Positions 25,011-33,937 of a stretch of 64,000 bases of DNA are shown in pieces (position 1 is the first letter of the stretch; each line of letters begins with the position of its first letter). The translations under genes and the position numbers were made by a program. Under the pieces are notes generated by a model. The model had not been told where the DNA came from. It worked only from the letters and a program-made list of their open reading frames with translations, and did no database searches. Source of the stretch: Roseiarcus sp963824475 (GTDB taxonomy: Bacteria; Pseudomonadota; Alphaproteobacteria; Rhizobiales; Beijerinckiaceae). The stretch lies in assembly GCA_963824475.1 (NCBI GenBank), contig CAWGPR010000005.1:62001-126000 (forward strand), read 5' to 3'.

Positions 25011-26234
25011 TTAACCCCACATCAGCCAGGCCGTTCCCGCCGCGAGCGTCACGACGGTCAGCGGCGCGCCGACCTTGAAATAGGCCCAGAAGCTGATCGG
25101 CATGCCCTCCGAGCGGGCGTGTTCGGCGACGATCAGGTTGGCGACCGATCCGAGCAGGGTGAAGTTTCCGGCCAGCGTCGAGCTCATCGCGACCACGAGC
25201 CAGGCGCGCTGCGGATCGGGGAAAGTCGGAATGAACGGCCTCAGCGCCAGCACCGCCGGCACATTGCTCACGATGTTGGAAAGCACGGCGGTGAACAGCG
25301 ACAGGCGCCAGACCATATCGAGGCCGAACGCCTTCGCCATCGCGATCCGGTCGGGCGTCAGCAGCGCCTTTTCCGCGCCAGCGACGACGACGAACATGCC
25401 GGCGAACAGGATGAGCAGCGGCCCGTCGATCTCGCGGTAGATGCGGCGAGGCTTGATCTGGCGCGTCAGCAGCAGGAACGCGCCGCCCAGAATGGCCGCC
25501 TTCGCCGGGGGAACGCCGGCGAAGAAGGCGATCGCGAGCGCGACGCAGGTGACGCTCGCCTTGAGAACCTGGCCGCCATGCATGTGGCCGCGAAAGAGAT
25601 GCGGCTCAAGCTCGCCCTTGAACGCGAATTCCTGTGCATAGACGAGGCGCACCACGACGATGACGGCGATGAGGCCGAAGGCGGCGACCGGCGCAAGCGC
25701 GGCGGCGAAGGCCGGATAGGGGATGCGGGAGAGCGTCCCGATCACCATGTTCTGCGGGTTTCCGGTGATCGTCGCCACGCTGCCGCAATTGGAAGCGGTC
25801 GCGACCGCGACCAGATAGGGCAGCGGATTGCGGCCGAGCGAGCGCACCACCTGCAGCACGATCGGCGTCATGACGAGGCAGATCGCGTCATTGACCAGGA
25901 AGGCCGACAGAACGCCCGCCAGCATCGTCACGGTGACGAGCAGGACGAACGGCGCGTGGGCGTGATCGATGGCGAGTCCGCCGAGCGCTCGGAACGCGCC
26001 CGACACCTTGAGATGCGCGACCACGATCATCATGCCGAGCAGAAGCGCGATCGTGTCGAAATCGATCGCGCGAAAGGCGTCCTCGAGGCTCAAGGGCCCG
26101 AGCGCGATCATCGCCGCGCCGCCGAGGAAGGCGATCCCCGCGCGGTCGAGACGCAGCCCAGGAATGCGGCCGCCGGCGACGCCAACATACGTCAGGACAA
26201 GGATGATGAGCGCGGCGAGGCTTTCGGGAGTCAT
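25011..26234 (-). CDS. Ion-transporter-superfamily anion permease (ArsB/SLC13-like)
   Basis: A 407-residue, roughly 11-helix inner-membrane protein. The signature SNCGSVATITGNPQNMVIGT matches the ArsB/NhaD/CitM group. A second SSTLAGNFTLLGSVANLIVA is the matching motif of the inverted half. Likely it exports or imports an anion (arsenite, citrate, sulfate or similar); the substrate cannot be told. It lies 35 bp downstream of an MFS gene on the same strand. Its last 69 bases are duplicated at 22943-23011. Confidence 0.85.
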   Translation of the reverse strand: MTPESLAALIILVLTYVGVAGGRIPGLRLDRAGIAFLGGAAMIALGPLSLEDAFRAIDFDTIALLLGMMIVVAHLKVSGAFRALGGLAIDHAHAPFVLLVTVTMLAGVLSAFLVNDAICLVMTPIVLQVVRSLGRNPLPYLVAVATASNCGSVATITGNPQNMVIGTLSRIPYPAFAAALAPVAAFGLIAVIVVVRLVYAQEFAFKGELEPHLFRGHMHGGQVLKASVTCVALAIAFFAGVPPAKAAILGGAFLLLTRQIKPRRIYREIDGPLLILFAGMFVVVAGAEKALLTPDRIAMAKAFGLDMVWRLSLFTAVLSNIVSNVPAVLALRPFIPTFPDPQRAWLVVAMSSTLAGNFTLLGSVANLIVAEHARSEGMPISFWAYFKVGAPLTVVTLAAGTAWLMWG

Positions 26235-26269
26235 TCGCCCGGCCGCGCCTTCGATCGCGAGCGGCTCGC

Positions 26270-27485
26270 TTACGTGCGCGATCGGCTGCGCTCGTCGCGC
26301 GTTTCCGGCATGAAGCCAAAGAAGACAAGAAAGGCTATGGCCGCAGCGGCGCCGAGGGCAAGAAACGAGACGCTATAGCCGAAATGGTCGACCATCTCGC
26401 CGGCGAACAAGGCGCTGAGCGAAGCGCCGATTCCCATCGTGGTCGCCACCGCGCCTTGCGCGAGGTTGAATCGGCCGCTGCCGCGCATGATGTCGGCGAT
26501 GACCAGAGGCGTCAGCGCCCCATAGATGCCGGCCCCTACCCCGTCGAGCAATTGAACCCCGATCAGCCAGAAGGCGTTGTCCGACAGAATATAGAGCGCC
26601 GCGCGGATCGGCAGCACGGCGAAGGCGATGAGGAAGATCGGCCTTCGTCCCCAGGAATCCGCCCGGCGCCCGACGAGGATCGCGATCGGCAGCATGACGC
26701 CCTGGGCGGCGACCATGCAGAACGACATCATCGCGGTCGCCTCTTTCGGGAATTGGAGCCGCGAGCTTCTGGCCGACCAGCGGCAAGAGCGGCGCATTGG
26801 CGAAGTGGAACAGCATCGCGCAGAGAGCGAAAATCATCAGCGGACGAGTCTCGAACAATATGCGATATCCCGCCGCCTTTCCTTGCGCTTCGCCATTGGA
26901 GGAAAGGTCTCTCGCCCGGTCTTGGTTGATTGCATCCGCTGGAATGGCGAGCACGGCCGCCGAGGTCAAGGCGGCGAACACCGGAACCATGAGAAAGACC
27001 GCGCGCTGCGAGAACGCGTACCCGACCGCGCCTGCGAGGAGCGCGATCGCAATATTGCCGCCGTGGTCGAAAGCCGAGTTGCGCGCGAGCCGCCGCGCCA
27101 GCATCTCCCTCGTCACCAGACCGAGGGTCAGCGCCGAGACCGCAGGAGCGAAGGCGTCGCCGGCGACGGCCAGGACGCTCAAGGCGATCGCAATCGGCCA
27201 GAAGGTCGGAGCGACAAAAATGATGGCACCTGACAGCGCCATCGCCGCCATCGTCAGAACGATGACGCCGCGCTTGGCGCGCGTCACGTCGATCGCCGCG
27301 CCGATCGGGGTCTGAAACGCTATGCCCAGGAGGCCGCTTGCGGTCGCCACCAGTCCGACGTCCGTCTGGCTCCAGTGCTGGCCCGTGACCAGAAAGACGT
27401 TGACGAACGGCCCGAACAGGTTGCGAACGTCGGCGGCCAGGAAATTGAGCGAGTCAAGCGCATACGGGATAGGGATCATCGCCAA
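26270..27485 (-). pseudogene. MFS transporter, one frame break
   Basis: A 12-helix major-facilitator permease. The first frame covers helices 1-7 (LDSLNFLAADVRNLFGPFVN, FQTPIGAAIDVTRAKRGVIV) to LPLVGQKLA. The second frame covers the rest (FPKEATAMMSFCMVAAQGVM, LVGRRADSWGRRPIFLIAFA). One surplus base near 26753-26757 separates them, and the corrected length is about 404 residues. The transported compound is unknown. It likely forms an operon with the downstream anion permease. Confidence 0.8.
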
Positions 27486-27658
27486 CGTCCGCAGAGCGGC
27501 TCGATTTCAAGCCACATCGAGGAACGCGGAATGTCCGGCATTCGTTCCGCGCGCTGACCCACAACGTCAGGCGTATTGACCCACTCGTCGCTTTCACCCC
27601 TCGCAATTGCGCTCTATCGATAGAAATATTGTCCGGACATCGCTCACCCACGGATATG

Positions 27659-28385
27659 ATGCGCAAGCGCGCGGATATCGTTCTCGTCGAACGCGGCTTC
27701 TTTTCCAGCCGCGCACGCGCCCAGGCCGCGATCACGGCCGGACTGGTGAGCGTCGGCGGCGTCGCGCTTCGGAAAGCCTCGGACGAGGTTGCGGGAGACG
27801 CGCCGATCGAAGCTGAGGCGCCGCACCCCTGGGCGTCGCGCGGCGGCGTCAAGCTTGCCGCCGCGCTCGGCGCCTTCGCGCTCGATCCTTCGGGCCGCAT
27901 CTGCCTCGACGTCGGCGCCTCGACCGGAGGTTTCACTGATGTCTTGCTCGCGCGCGGCGCAGCCAAGGTGATCGCCGTCGATGTCGGCCGCGGACAGCTC
28001 GATCCGCGCCTCGCCTCGGACTCCGCGCGTCCGCTCGCTCGAAGGCGTCGATGCGCGCGCGCTCACAGCTGAGATGCTCGGCGAGCAGCCGGACGCGATC
28101 GTCATCGATGTGAGCTTCATTGCGCAGCGGCTGGTGCTGCCGCATGTGCTCAAGCTCGCCGCCGAGCCGGCATGGCTCGTGAGCCTGATCAAGCCGCAGT
28201 TCGAGCTCGGCCGCGCCGATCTCGTCAAAGGCCGCGTCAGAAGCGAAGCGGCGCTTGAGCGCGCCTGCGCCGGCGTTCGAGCTGCAATCGAGGCGCAGGA
28301 CTGGACCGTGCTCGGCCTGATCCCGTCGCCGATCCTCGGCGGCGCAGGGGCGCGGGAATTCCTCATCGCCGCGCGCCATGACTGA
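27659..28385 (+). CDS. tlyA: TlyA-family rRNA methyltransferase/hemolysin, one frame break
   Basis: TlyA-type enzymes 2'-O-methylate rRNA cytidines. The N-terminal S4 RNA-binding domain (RADIVLVERGFFSSRARAQA) is followed by the FtsJ/Rossmann domain with ICLDVGASTGGFTDVLLARG (SAM-binding motif I). After a frame break the rest reads PRVRSLEGVDARALTAEMLG, then IVIDVSFIAQRL, LIKPQFELGR and SPILGGAGAREFL. One extra base near 28021-28024 accounts for the shift. Corrected length of about 241 residues is normal. Its end overlaps the next gene by eight bases, so the two rRNA methyltransferase genes are coupled. Confidence 0.9.
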
Positions 28386-29640
28386 GCCGCTCGAAGAGGT
28401 TTCAGTCATTGGGCTCGACGCGCACGGGCACGGCGTCGCCGCCAACGGAGCGATCGTTCCCTTGGCCCTGCCCGGCGAGCGGGCGCTCGTCAAGCTTGAG
28501 GGCAAGCGCGCGGAGCTCATCGAGACGCTGAACGCGGCGCCCGAGCGCGCGGAGCCGATCTGCCGCTGGTTCGGCCGCTGCGGCGGCTGCGCCGCGCAGC
28601 ACATGTCGCCTCCGCTCTATCACGAATGGAAGCGCGGCCTCGTGGCCGAAGCGCTCAAGCGCGAGGGGGTCGCCGCCGAGGTCGGTGAGCTGGTCGACGC
28701 GCATGGCGCGGGCCGGCGCCGCGCGACCTTTCATGCCCGCTTTCCTCATGGCCAGCGAGACGAGGTCGGCTTCATGCGCGCGCGGTCGCACGACATCATC
28801 GCCATCGACGATTGCCCGTTGTTCAACCCCGGCATGGCCGGCGCGATCCCGGCAGCGCGGGCGCTGAGCGGCGATCTGCGTGGATTGATGAAGCCGCTCG
28901 ATATCTCCATCACCGCTACCCTTGACGGGCTCGATGTCGATCTGCGCGGTTCGGGGCCGCTCGCTCGCGCCGAGGCGCAGAAGCTGGCGCGGACGGCGGA
29001 TGCGCTCGATCTCGCGCGCGTCTCCAATCACGGCGAGGTCGTGATCGAGCGCCGGCCGCCTCGCGTCGCCTTCGGCGAGGCCTTGGTGAAGCTGCCGCCC
29101 GGCGCCTTCCTGCAGGCGACTGAGGCGGGAGAAGCGTGGCTGGCGGAGTTCGCCGAGCGGGCGCTCGCGAACGCGAAAAGGGTCGCGGATCTGTTCTGCG
29201 GCGCGGGCGCTTTTGCGCTGAGGCTCGCTCGTGGCCATGAGGTGTTCGCCGTTGACGCAGACGCCGCCGCCGTGGGAGCGCTCGCTCGCGCCGCCGCGAC
29301 AACGCCGGGCGTGCACAATGTCCGAGCCGAGACGCGCGACCTCTTCCGCCGTCCGCTGCGAGCCGACGAACTCGCGGCGTTCGACGCGACGCTCATCGAT
29401 CCTCCGCGCGCCGGCGCGCTCGAGCAGGCGCGCGCGATCGCAGCGTCTGCTCTACCGCTCGTCGTCTCCATCTCATGCAACGCGGCGACCTTCGCCCGCG
29501 ACGCGCGCGTTCTCATCGACGGCGGCTTTCAGCTCGAGTCCGTGACGCCGCTTGACCAGTTCCGCTTTTCCGCCCATGTCGAACTCGCCGCGGTTTTTCG
29601 CCGACCGAAACCGAAAGCGCGCGCGCGGAGGCTGCTCTAG
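28378..29640 (+). CDS. TrmA/RlmCD-type RNA 5-methyluridine methyltransferase
   Basis: A 420-residue SAM-dependent RNA methyltransferase. An N-terminal TRAM-like region is followed by the [4Fe-4S] site CRWFGRCGGC. Then come LPPGAFLQAT, motif I VADLFCGAGAFALRLARG, LIDPPRAGALEQAR, and the catalytic SCNAATFARD. Family members methylate C5 of a specific uridine in 23S rRNA or tRNA; which one is uncertain. It overlaps tlyA by eight bases. The final 211 coding bases plus 11 bases behind the stop are duplicated at 30416-30637. Confidence 0.9.
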   Translation: MTEPLEEVSVIGLDAHGHGVAANGAIVPLALPGERALVKLEGKRAELIETLNAAPERAEPICRWFGRCGGCAAQHMSPPLYHEWKRGLVAEALKREGVAAEVGELVDAHGAGRRRATFHARFPHGQRDEVGFMRARSHDIIAIDDCPLFNPGMAGAIPAARALSGDLRGLMKPLDISITATLDGLDVDLRGSGPLARAEAQKLARTADALDLARVSNHGEVVIERRPPRVAFGEALVKLPPGAFLQATEAGEAWLAEFAERALANAKRVADLFCGAGAFALRLARGHEVFAVDADAAAVGALARAAATTPGVHNVRAETRDLFRRPLRADELAAFDATLIDPPRAGALEQARAIAASALPLVVSISCNAATFARDARVLIDGGFQLESVTPLDQFRFSAHVELAAVFRRPKPKARARRLL

Positions 29641-29706
29641 GCGGACGCGACACGGCAAGACGCTTTTTCTCGCTTTTCCGCGAAAGATCGTGGATCGGCG
29701 CAGGCC

Positions 29707-30414
29707 ATGACAGAGACGTCGTTGGATGAATTCGGACCCGGGATCTGGACCGCGGACGGCCCATCCGTGCCGTTCTTCACTTTCCCTTACCCGACGCGCA
29801 TGGCGTTGATCCGGCTGTTGGATGGCGGTCTGTTCGCCTGGTCGCCGATTGCCCTCTCCGCTGCCCTGAAAGGTCATGTCGACGCCCTGGGTCCGGTGCG
29901 CTACCTGGTGTCGCCGAACCGGCTCCATCACCTGTTCCTGCACGAATGGAAATTGGCCTATCCGCAGGCAAGGCTCTACGCGTCGCCGGGCCTGCGCAAG
30001 AAGCGCAAGGATCTCGCTTTCGACGGCGAGCTCGGTGAAAAACCCGAGCCGGGATGGGCAGTCGATGTCGACCAAGTCCCGGTGCACGGGAGTTTCCTCA
30101 CGGAGGTCGAGTTTTTTCACCGCGCCAGCCGCACCGCGATTTTCACCGACCTATTGCAAAATCTTCCTCAGGATTGGCTGTCTGGGTGGCGCGGCGTCGT
30201 GGCGCGCCTGGATGGCGTCTGCGCCCCCAATCCCGGTGCGCCTCGCGAATGGAGGGCAACCTTCCTCAACCGCCGCGCGGCGCGCGCTTCCCTCGAGCGG
30301 ATTCTCGCCTGGCCGATCGAGTGCGTGCTGATCGCTCACGGCGAACCGGTCATAACGGACGGAGCGGCCTTCGTGCGCAGCGCCTTTGGATGGTTGCTGG
30401 AGCGCCCGGGCTAA
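29707..30414 (+). CDS. DUF4336 domain protein
   Basis: A 235-residue protein matching the DUF4336 layout, a metallo-beta-lactamase-like fold without a full metal site. Visible parts are LDEFGPGIWTADGPSVPFFT, PTRMALIRLLDGGLFAWSPI, VRYLVSPNRLHHLFLHEWKL and AIFTDLLQNLP; the last His-containing segment is CVLIAHGEPV. Function is unknown. It sits exactly between the intact methyltransferase gene and the second copy of that gene's 3' end, so it was probably inserted between the methyltransferase and the FAD oxidase. Composition is ordinary. Confidence 0.85.
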   Translation: MTETSLDEFGPGIWTADGPSVPFFTFPYPTRMALIRLLDGGLFAWSPIALSAALKGHVDALGPVRYLVSPNRLHHLFLHEWKLAYPQARLYASPGLRKKRKDLAFDGELGEKPEPGWAVDVDQVPVHGSFLTEVEFFHRASRTAIFTDLLQNLPQDWLSGWRGVVARLDGVCAPNPGAPREWRATFLNRRAARASLERILAWPIECVLIAHGEPVITDGAAFVRSAFGWLLERPG

Positions 30415-30415
30415 G

Positions 30416-30637
30416 GCGCGCGCTCGCGGCGTCCGCTCTGCCGCTCGTCGTATCCATCTCATGCAGTGCGGCGACCTTCGCCCGCGACGCGCGCGTTCTC
30501 ATCGACGGCGGCTTTCAGGTCGAGTCCGTGACGCCGCTTGACCAGTTACGCTTTTCCGCCCATGTCGAAATCGCCGCAGTTTTTCGTCGATCGAAACCGA
30601 AAGCGCGCGCGCGGAGGCTGCTCTAGGTGGACGCGAC
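30416..30637 (+). pseudogene. Duplicated 3' end of the RNA methyltransferase gene
   Basis: 222 bases matching 29430-29651 (offset 986) with about 14 differences. They code in frame for SALPLVVSISCSAATFARDA to KARARRLL and the stop at 30624-30626. The homology continues 11 bases past the stop into the start of the FAD oxidase gene. This shows that the ancestral order was methyltransferase followed directly by the oxidase. Confidence 0.9.
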
Positions 30638-32042
30638 GAAACGAGACGCCATTCTCGCCGCCCTGGAGAATATCGTCGGCGAGCGTCACGTGTTGACCGA
30701 CCCCGCGCTCTTCGCCGGCGCGCTCGTCGAGCCCCGCGGGCTTTATCATGGGAAGGCGCTGGCCTTGGTGCGGCCAGGGTCGACCAAGGAAGTCGCGGGC
30801 GTCGCATCCTTCTGCAACGAGGCCCGGATCGGCATGACGCCGCAGGGCGGCAACACCGGACTCGTCGGCGGGCAAACGCCGGACTTGAGCGGCGATGAGA
30901 TCATTGTTTCGACCCAGCGCTTGCGCGCGATCCGTGACGTCGACCTCGACGGCGATGTGATGATCTGCGAAGCGGGAGTGACGCTCACCGACGCGCAAGC
31001 CGCGGCGCTCGCCGCCGATCGGCTGTTTCCGCTGTCGCTGGCGTCGGAAGGAACCTGCACCATCGGCGGCAACATCTCGACCAACGCCGGCGGCGTGAAC
31101 GTCATCGCCTACGGCAACACGCGCGACCTCGTGACCGGCGTCGAGGCCGTGCTCGCCGACGGCCGCATCGTCAACGCCTTGAGCAAGCTGCGCAAGGACA
31201 ACACCGGCTACGATGTGAGGAGCCTGTTCATCGGCGCCGAAGGGACGCTCGGCATCGTCACCGCCGCCTCGCTCCGGCTGTTCGCCAATCCGCGGGCGCA
31301 AGCGACGGCTTTCGTCGGGCTCAAGAGTCCCGAGGACGCGTTGCGGCTCTTAAGAATGGCCCGCGACCGCCTCGGAGCGGCGATTACGAGCTTTGAGCTG
31401 ATCGGGCGCAACGCCTACGATATCGCGCTCCGCCATGGCGGCGCGCGCGCGCCGCTGCAGGGCGCGCACGACTGGTACATTCTTATCGAAGTCTCCTCCC
31501 AGGCGCCGAGCGGGCTCGACGAAGCCTTCGCCGGCGCGCTCGAGGCGGCGCTCGATAAGGGCGTCATTGAGGACGCCTCGATCGCGGCCTCGCTCGAGCA
31601 GCGCGCGGCCTTCTGGCAGCTGCGCGAGTGCCTGTCGGAGGCGCAGAGCAAGGAGGGGGCGTCGATCAAGCACGACGTGTCGGTCGAGGTTGGCCTCGTG
31701 CCGGCTTTGATCCGGGAGGCGACGCCCGCGGTCGAGGCGTTCATGGCCGGCGCCCGAGTGGTCGCCTTTGGCCACCTCGGCGACGGCAATATTCACTTCA
31801 ACGTGTCGCAGCCGATCGGCGGCGACGGCCAAGCCTTTCTCGATCGCTGGGACGCGATGAACGAGATCGTGCACGGAATCGTGGCGCGCCTCGGCGGCTC
31901 ATATTCCGCCGAGCATGGGATTGGCCAGCTCAAGCGCGGGCTGCTCGCCCGATGGAAGGACCCGGCCTCCCTCGCCGTGATGCGCCAGATCAAGGCGGCG
32001 CTCGACCCGAACGGGGTGATGAATCCGGGCAAGGTGTTGTGA
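30627..32042 (+). CDS. FAD-linked oxidase (D-2-hydroxyacid dehydrogenase, GlcD-like)
   Basis: A 471-residue VAO/PCMH-type flavoprotein with a GTG start at 30627, adjoining the duplicated methyltransferase stop. The FAD-binding domain shows MTPQGGNTGLVGGQTPDLSG and TIGGNISTNAGGVNVIAYGN followed by TRDLVTGVE. The C-terminal cap has AFGHLGDGNIHFNVSQPIGG and SAEHGIGQLKRG. These fit D-2-hydroxyglutarate or D-lactate dehydrogenases passing electrons to an acceptor. The exact substrate is not determined. It is convergent with the DUF4239 gene, with a 7-bp gap. Confidence 0.88.
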   Translation: MDATKRDAILAALENIVGERHVLTDPALFAGALVEPRGLYHGKALALVRPGSTKEVAGVASFCNEARIGMTPQGGNTGLVGGQTPDLSGDEIIVSTQRLRAIRDVDLDGDVMICEAGVTLTDAQAAALAADRLFPLSLASEGTCTIGGNISTNAGGVNVIAYGNTRDLVTGVEAVLADGRIVNALSKLRKDNTGYDVRSLFIGAEGTLGIVTAASLRLFANPRAQATAFVGLKSPEDALRLLRMARDRLGAAITSFELIGRNAYDIALRHGGARAPLQGAHDWYILIEVSSQAPSGLDEAFAGALEAALDKGVIEDASIAASLEQRAAFWQLRECLSEAQSKEGASIKHDVSVEVGLVPALIREATPAVEAFMAGARVVAFGHLGDGNIHFNVSQPIGGDGQAFLDRWDAMNEIVHGIVARLGGSYSAEHGIGQLKRGLLARWKDPASLAVMRQIKAALDPNGVMNPGKVL

Positions 32043-32049
32043 GGCCGCG

Positions 32050-32820
32050 TCACTCCTTGCCCATGACCGCCAGCGCCTGCTCCAACGGCGCTCGCGAAGC
32101 GCGAAAGACCCCGGAATAGGGAGTGGAAAGCTCGAGGATCAAGAGGACCGCGCTTGCGACCGCGATGGAGCCGACAGCGAGCGCGATCACCGACGTGGCG
32201 GTGCCGCGCGACATCAGCCCGAAGCCGCAAAAAAGGCAGGCAACCCACCCAACGACTGTCAGCAAAAGCGGATAAGAAACGGGAGCGGTCAGCGCGAACG
32301 ACATCTGCATGCGCGCCTGAGTGAGCGCATCGGATGTTGACATCGCGGAGGCGAGCGCCTGCTTTTGCTCGTCATTCGCTGGATGGAGGCTCGCCAAGGT
32401 CTTTTCCCGGCTGCGCATGTTCTGAAGCGCCGCGCCGAAATTGTTGGCTGCAAAATTGGCGTCGCTCTCGTTCGCGCCCCAAACCTGATCGATGGTCTTC
32501 CCCAGCGCGTCTCGGAGCTGCGCCCGCGCGGGGTTGGCCTCCGGCCCATAGTCAGACAGCGCAAGGTCGAGCTGCATGACCTTCGACGCCAGAGCCTGGA
32601 TCTGCGCGTTCTGGCTTGAATAGACGCCGTAGGCCGTCCAGATCAGAAGGCCGGTGACCAGAGCGCACAAGAGCGTGAGAAGGCCGACGACCGCGGCGAT
32701 CATCTCGCGTGAGCCGCCCGTGATATGTTGCTCCGGCAGGACGCGCTGCAGCACAAGGCCAAGCGTTCCGCCAGCGAACATCCCGACCGCGATAGCAAGC
32801 GCAAACTCGAGCGAACTCAT
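32050..32820 (-). CDS. DUF4239 membrane protein (paralogue of the gene at 8863-9634)
   Basis: 256 residues from the ATG at 32820. Two N-terminal membrane segments (FALAIAVGMFAGGTLGLVLQ; LLTLLCALVTGLLIWTAYGV) and two C-terminal ones (YPLLLTVVGWVACLFCGFGL; VIALAVGSIAVASAVLLILE) flank a soluble helical domain. The end PYSGVFRASRAPLEQALAVM matches the paralogue closely. Function is unknown; the fold has been compared with bestrophin-like membrane proteins. The intact frame here serves as the template for correcting the other copy. Confidence 0.85.
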   Translation of the reverse strand: MSSLEFALAIAVGMFAGGTLGLVLQRVLPEQHITGGSREMIAAVVGLLTLLCALVTGLLIWTAYGVYSSQNAQIQALASKVMQLDLALSDYGPEANPARAQLRDALGKTIDQVWGANESDANFAANNFGAALQNMRSREKTLASLHPANDEQKQALASAMSTSDALTQARMQMSFALTAPVSYPLLLTVVGWVACLFCGFGLMSRGTATSVIALAVGSIAVASAVLLILELSTPYSGVFRASRAPLEQALAVMGKE

Positions 32821-32953
32821 CCCCCACCCCCAGCAAGATCGCGGCAGTTAGCCGCTCCGCGGGGCAAACGCAACCGTCGCCGGCCGTATTCGCCGCGTCG
32901 CCCGGCATAGCCGAAATGGCGCGAATCATGCCGAGGCGATAGGCTCGCCGCGC

Positions 32954-33724
32954 ATGAATGTTTCAGCGCGACATCTCGCCGCCCTGAGCGCCCTTTTCGC
33001 CCTCGGCCTCGGCTCGGCGAATGGGACGGTTTGGGCCGCGTGCGCGCCAAAGGAATTCGACAGCGCCAAATTCACCGTCTGCACATTCGATCCGGCCCAT
33101 GACGATATTCGCCTGTTCCTGACTGGGCCGGACGCCAAGCCCTATGGATCGTTGGCCGCGCTCGCGGCGGCGCTTAAGGCGAAGGGCGAAGTGCTCATAT
33201 TCGCGATGAACGCCGGCATGTTCAAGCAGGACCGATCGCCGGTCGGCCTCTACGTCGAGGACCGGCGCAAGCTGCATGAGGCTGATATGCGCGGGGGCGC
33301 ATCAAACTTCCACATGAAACCGAACGGCGTGTTCTGGATCGGCGACAAGGCTGCGGGCGTGACCGAGACGAGCCGCTATCTCGCCAACGCTCCGCCCACG
33401 CGTTACGCGACTCAATCGGGGCCGATGCTGATCGTCGAGGGCAAGATTCACCCGAAGATCAAGCCGGACGGGACCTCGGCGAAGATCCGCAACGGCGTCG
33501 GCGCATGCCCTGGGGGCGCGGTCGTCTTCGCCATCGCGGATGAGCCAGTCACCTTCGACGCCTTCGCGCGGCTGTTCCGCGACGGCCTCGGCTGCCAGAA
33601 CGCGCTCTTCCTCGACGGCTCGGTGTCGTCGCTCTATGCGCCGGAGCTCAACCGCGACGACGAACTGGGGCCGATCGGACCGATCGCCGGCGTGGTGCGG
33701 CCCGGGGCTGCGGACAAGCAGTAG
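32954..33724 (+). CDS. Phosphodiester glycosidase (NAGPA/DUF2233) family protein
   Basis: A 256-residue exported protein. The signal peptide is HLAALSALFALGLGSANGTV with a WAA end. The domain motifs are VLIFAMNAGMFKQDRSPVGL, NFHMKPNGVFWIGDK, YATQSGPMLIVEGK and CQNALFLDGSVSSLYAPELN. The family includes uncovering enzymes that remove GlcNAc from phosphodiesters. Bacterial members act in the periplasm on unknown glycans, possibly exopolysaccharide. It has no obvious operon partner. Confidence 0.85.
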   Translation: MNVSARHLAALSALFALGLGSANGTVWAACAPKEFDSAKFTVCTFDPAHDDIRLFLTGPDAKPYGSLAALAAALKAKGEVLIFAMNAGMFKQDRSPVGLYVEDRRKLHEADMRGGASNFHMKPNGVFWIGDKAAGVTETSRYLANAPPTRYATQSGPMLIVEGKIHPKIKPDGTSAKIRNGVGACPGGAVVFAIADEPVTFDAFARLFRDGLGCQNALFLDGSVSSLYAPELNRDDELGPIGPIAGVVRPGAADKQ

Positions 33725-33741
33725 GTGTATTGCGTGGCCGT

Positions 33742-33937
33742 CCCCAGCGCCCGCTGCAGGATCGGCGTATCGATCCAGCGTCCGTGCTTGAAGCCGACCG
33801 ATCGCAACGTTCCCATAAGTTCGAAAGCGAAACGCCGATGGCGTCTCCTCGAAGGTGGCGAGCGAATGAAGGACGTAGTGGGCGTAGATGTCGCGAACCG
33901 CCGCCTGTCGGCCTCGCTCGCGATCCCTCTTTGTCAC
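33742..33937 (-). pseudogene. GNAT acetyltransferase relic (phosphinothricin-acetyltransferase-like)
   Basis: Just behind the glutamate dehydrogenase gene the minus strand reads AAVRDIYAHYVLHSLATFEE, the N-terminus of Pat-like GNAT enzymes. About ten codons later, in another frame, it reads MGTLRSVGFKHGRWIDTPIL then QRALG, the C-terminus. About 100 internal residues are missing. It is a decayed gene with an internal deletion. Confidence 0.65.

Noticed and set aside
24948..26378. A 476-codon plus-strand frame across the anion transporter gene
   Set aside because: It is antisense to a clear membrane transporter, is charged and repetitive, and has no recognisable domain.
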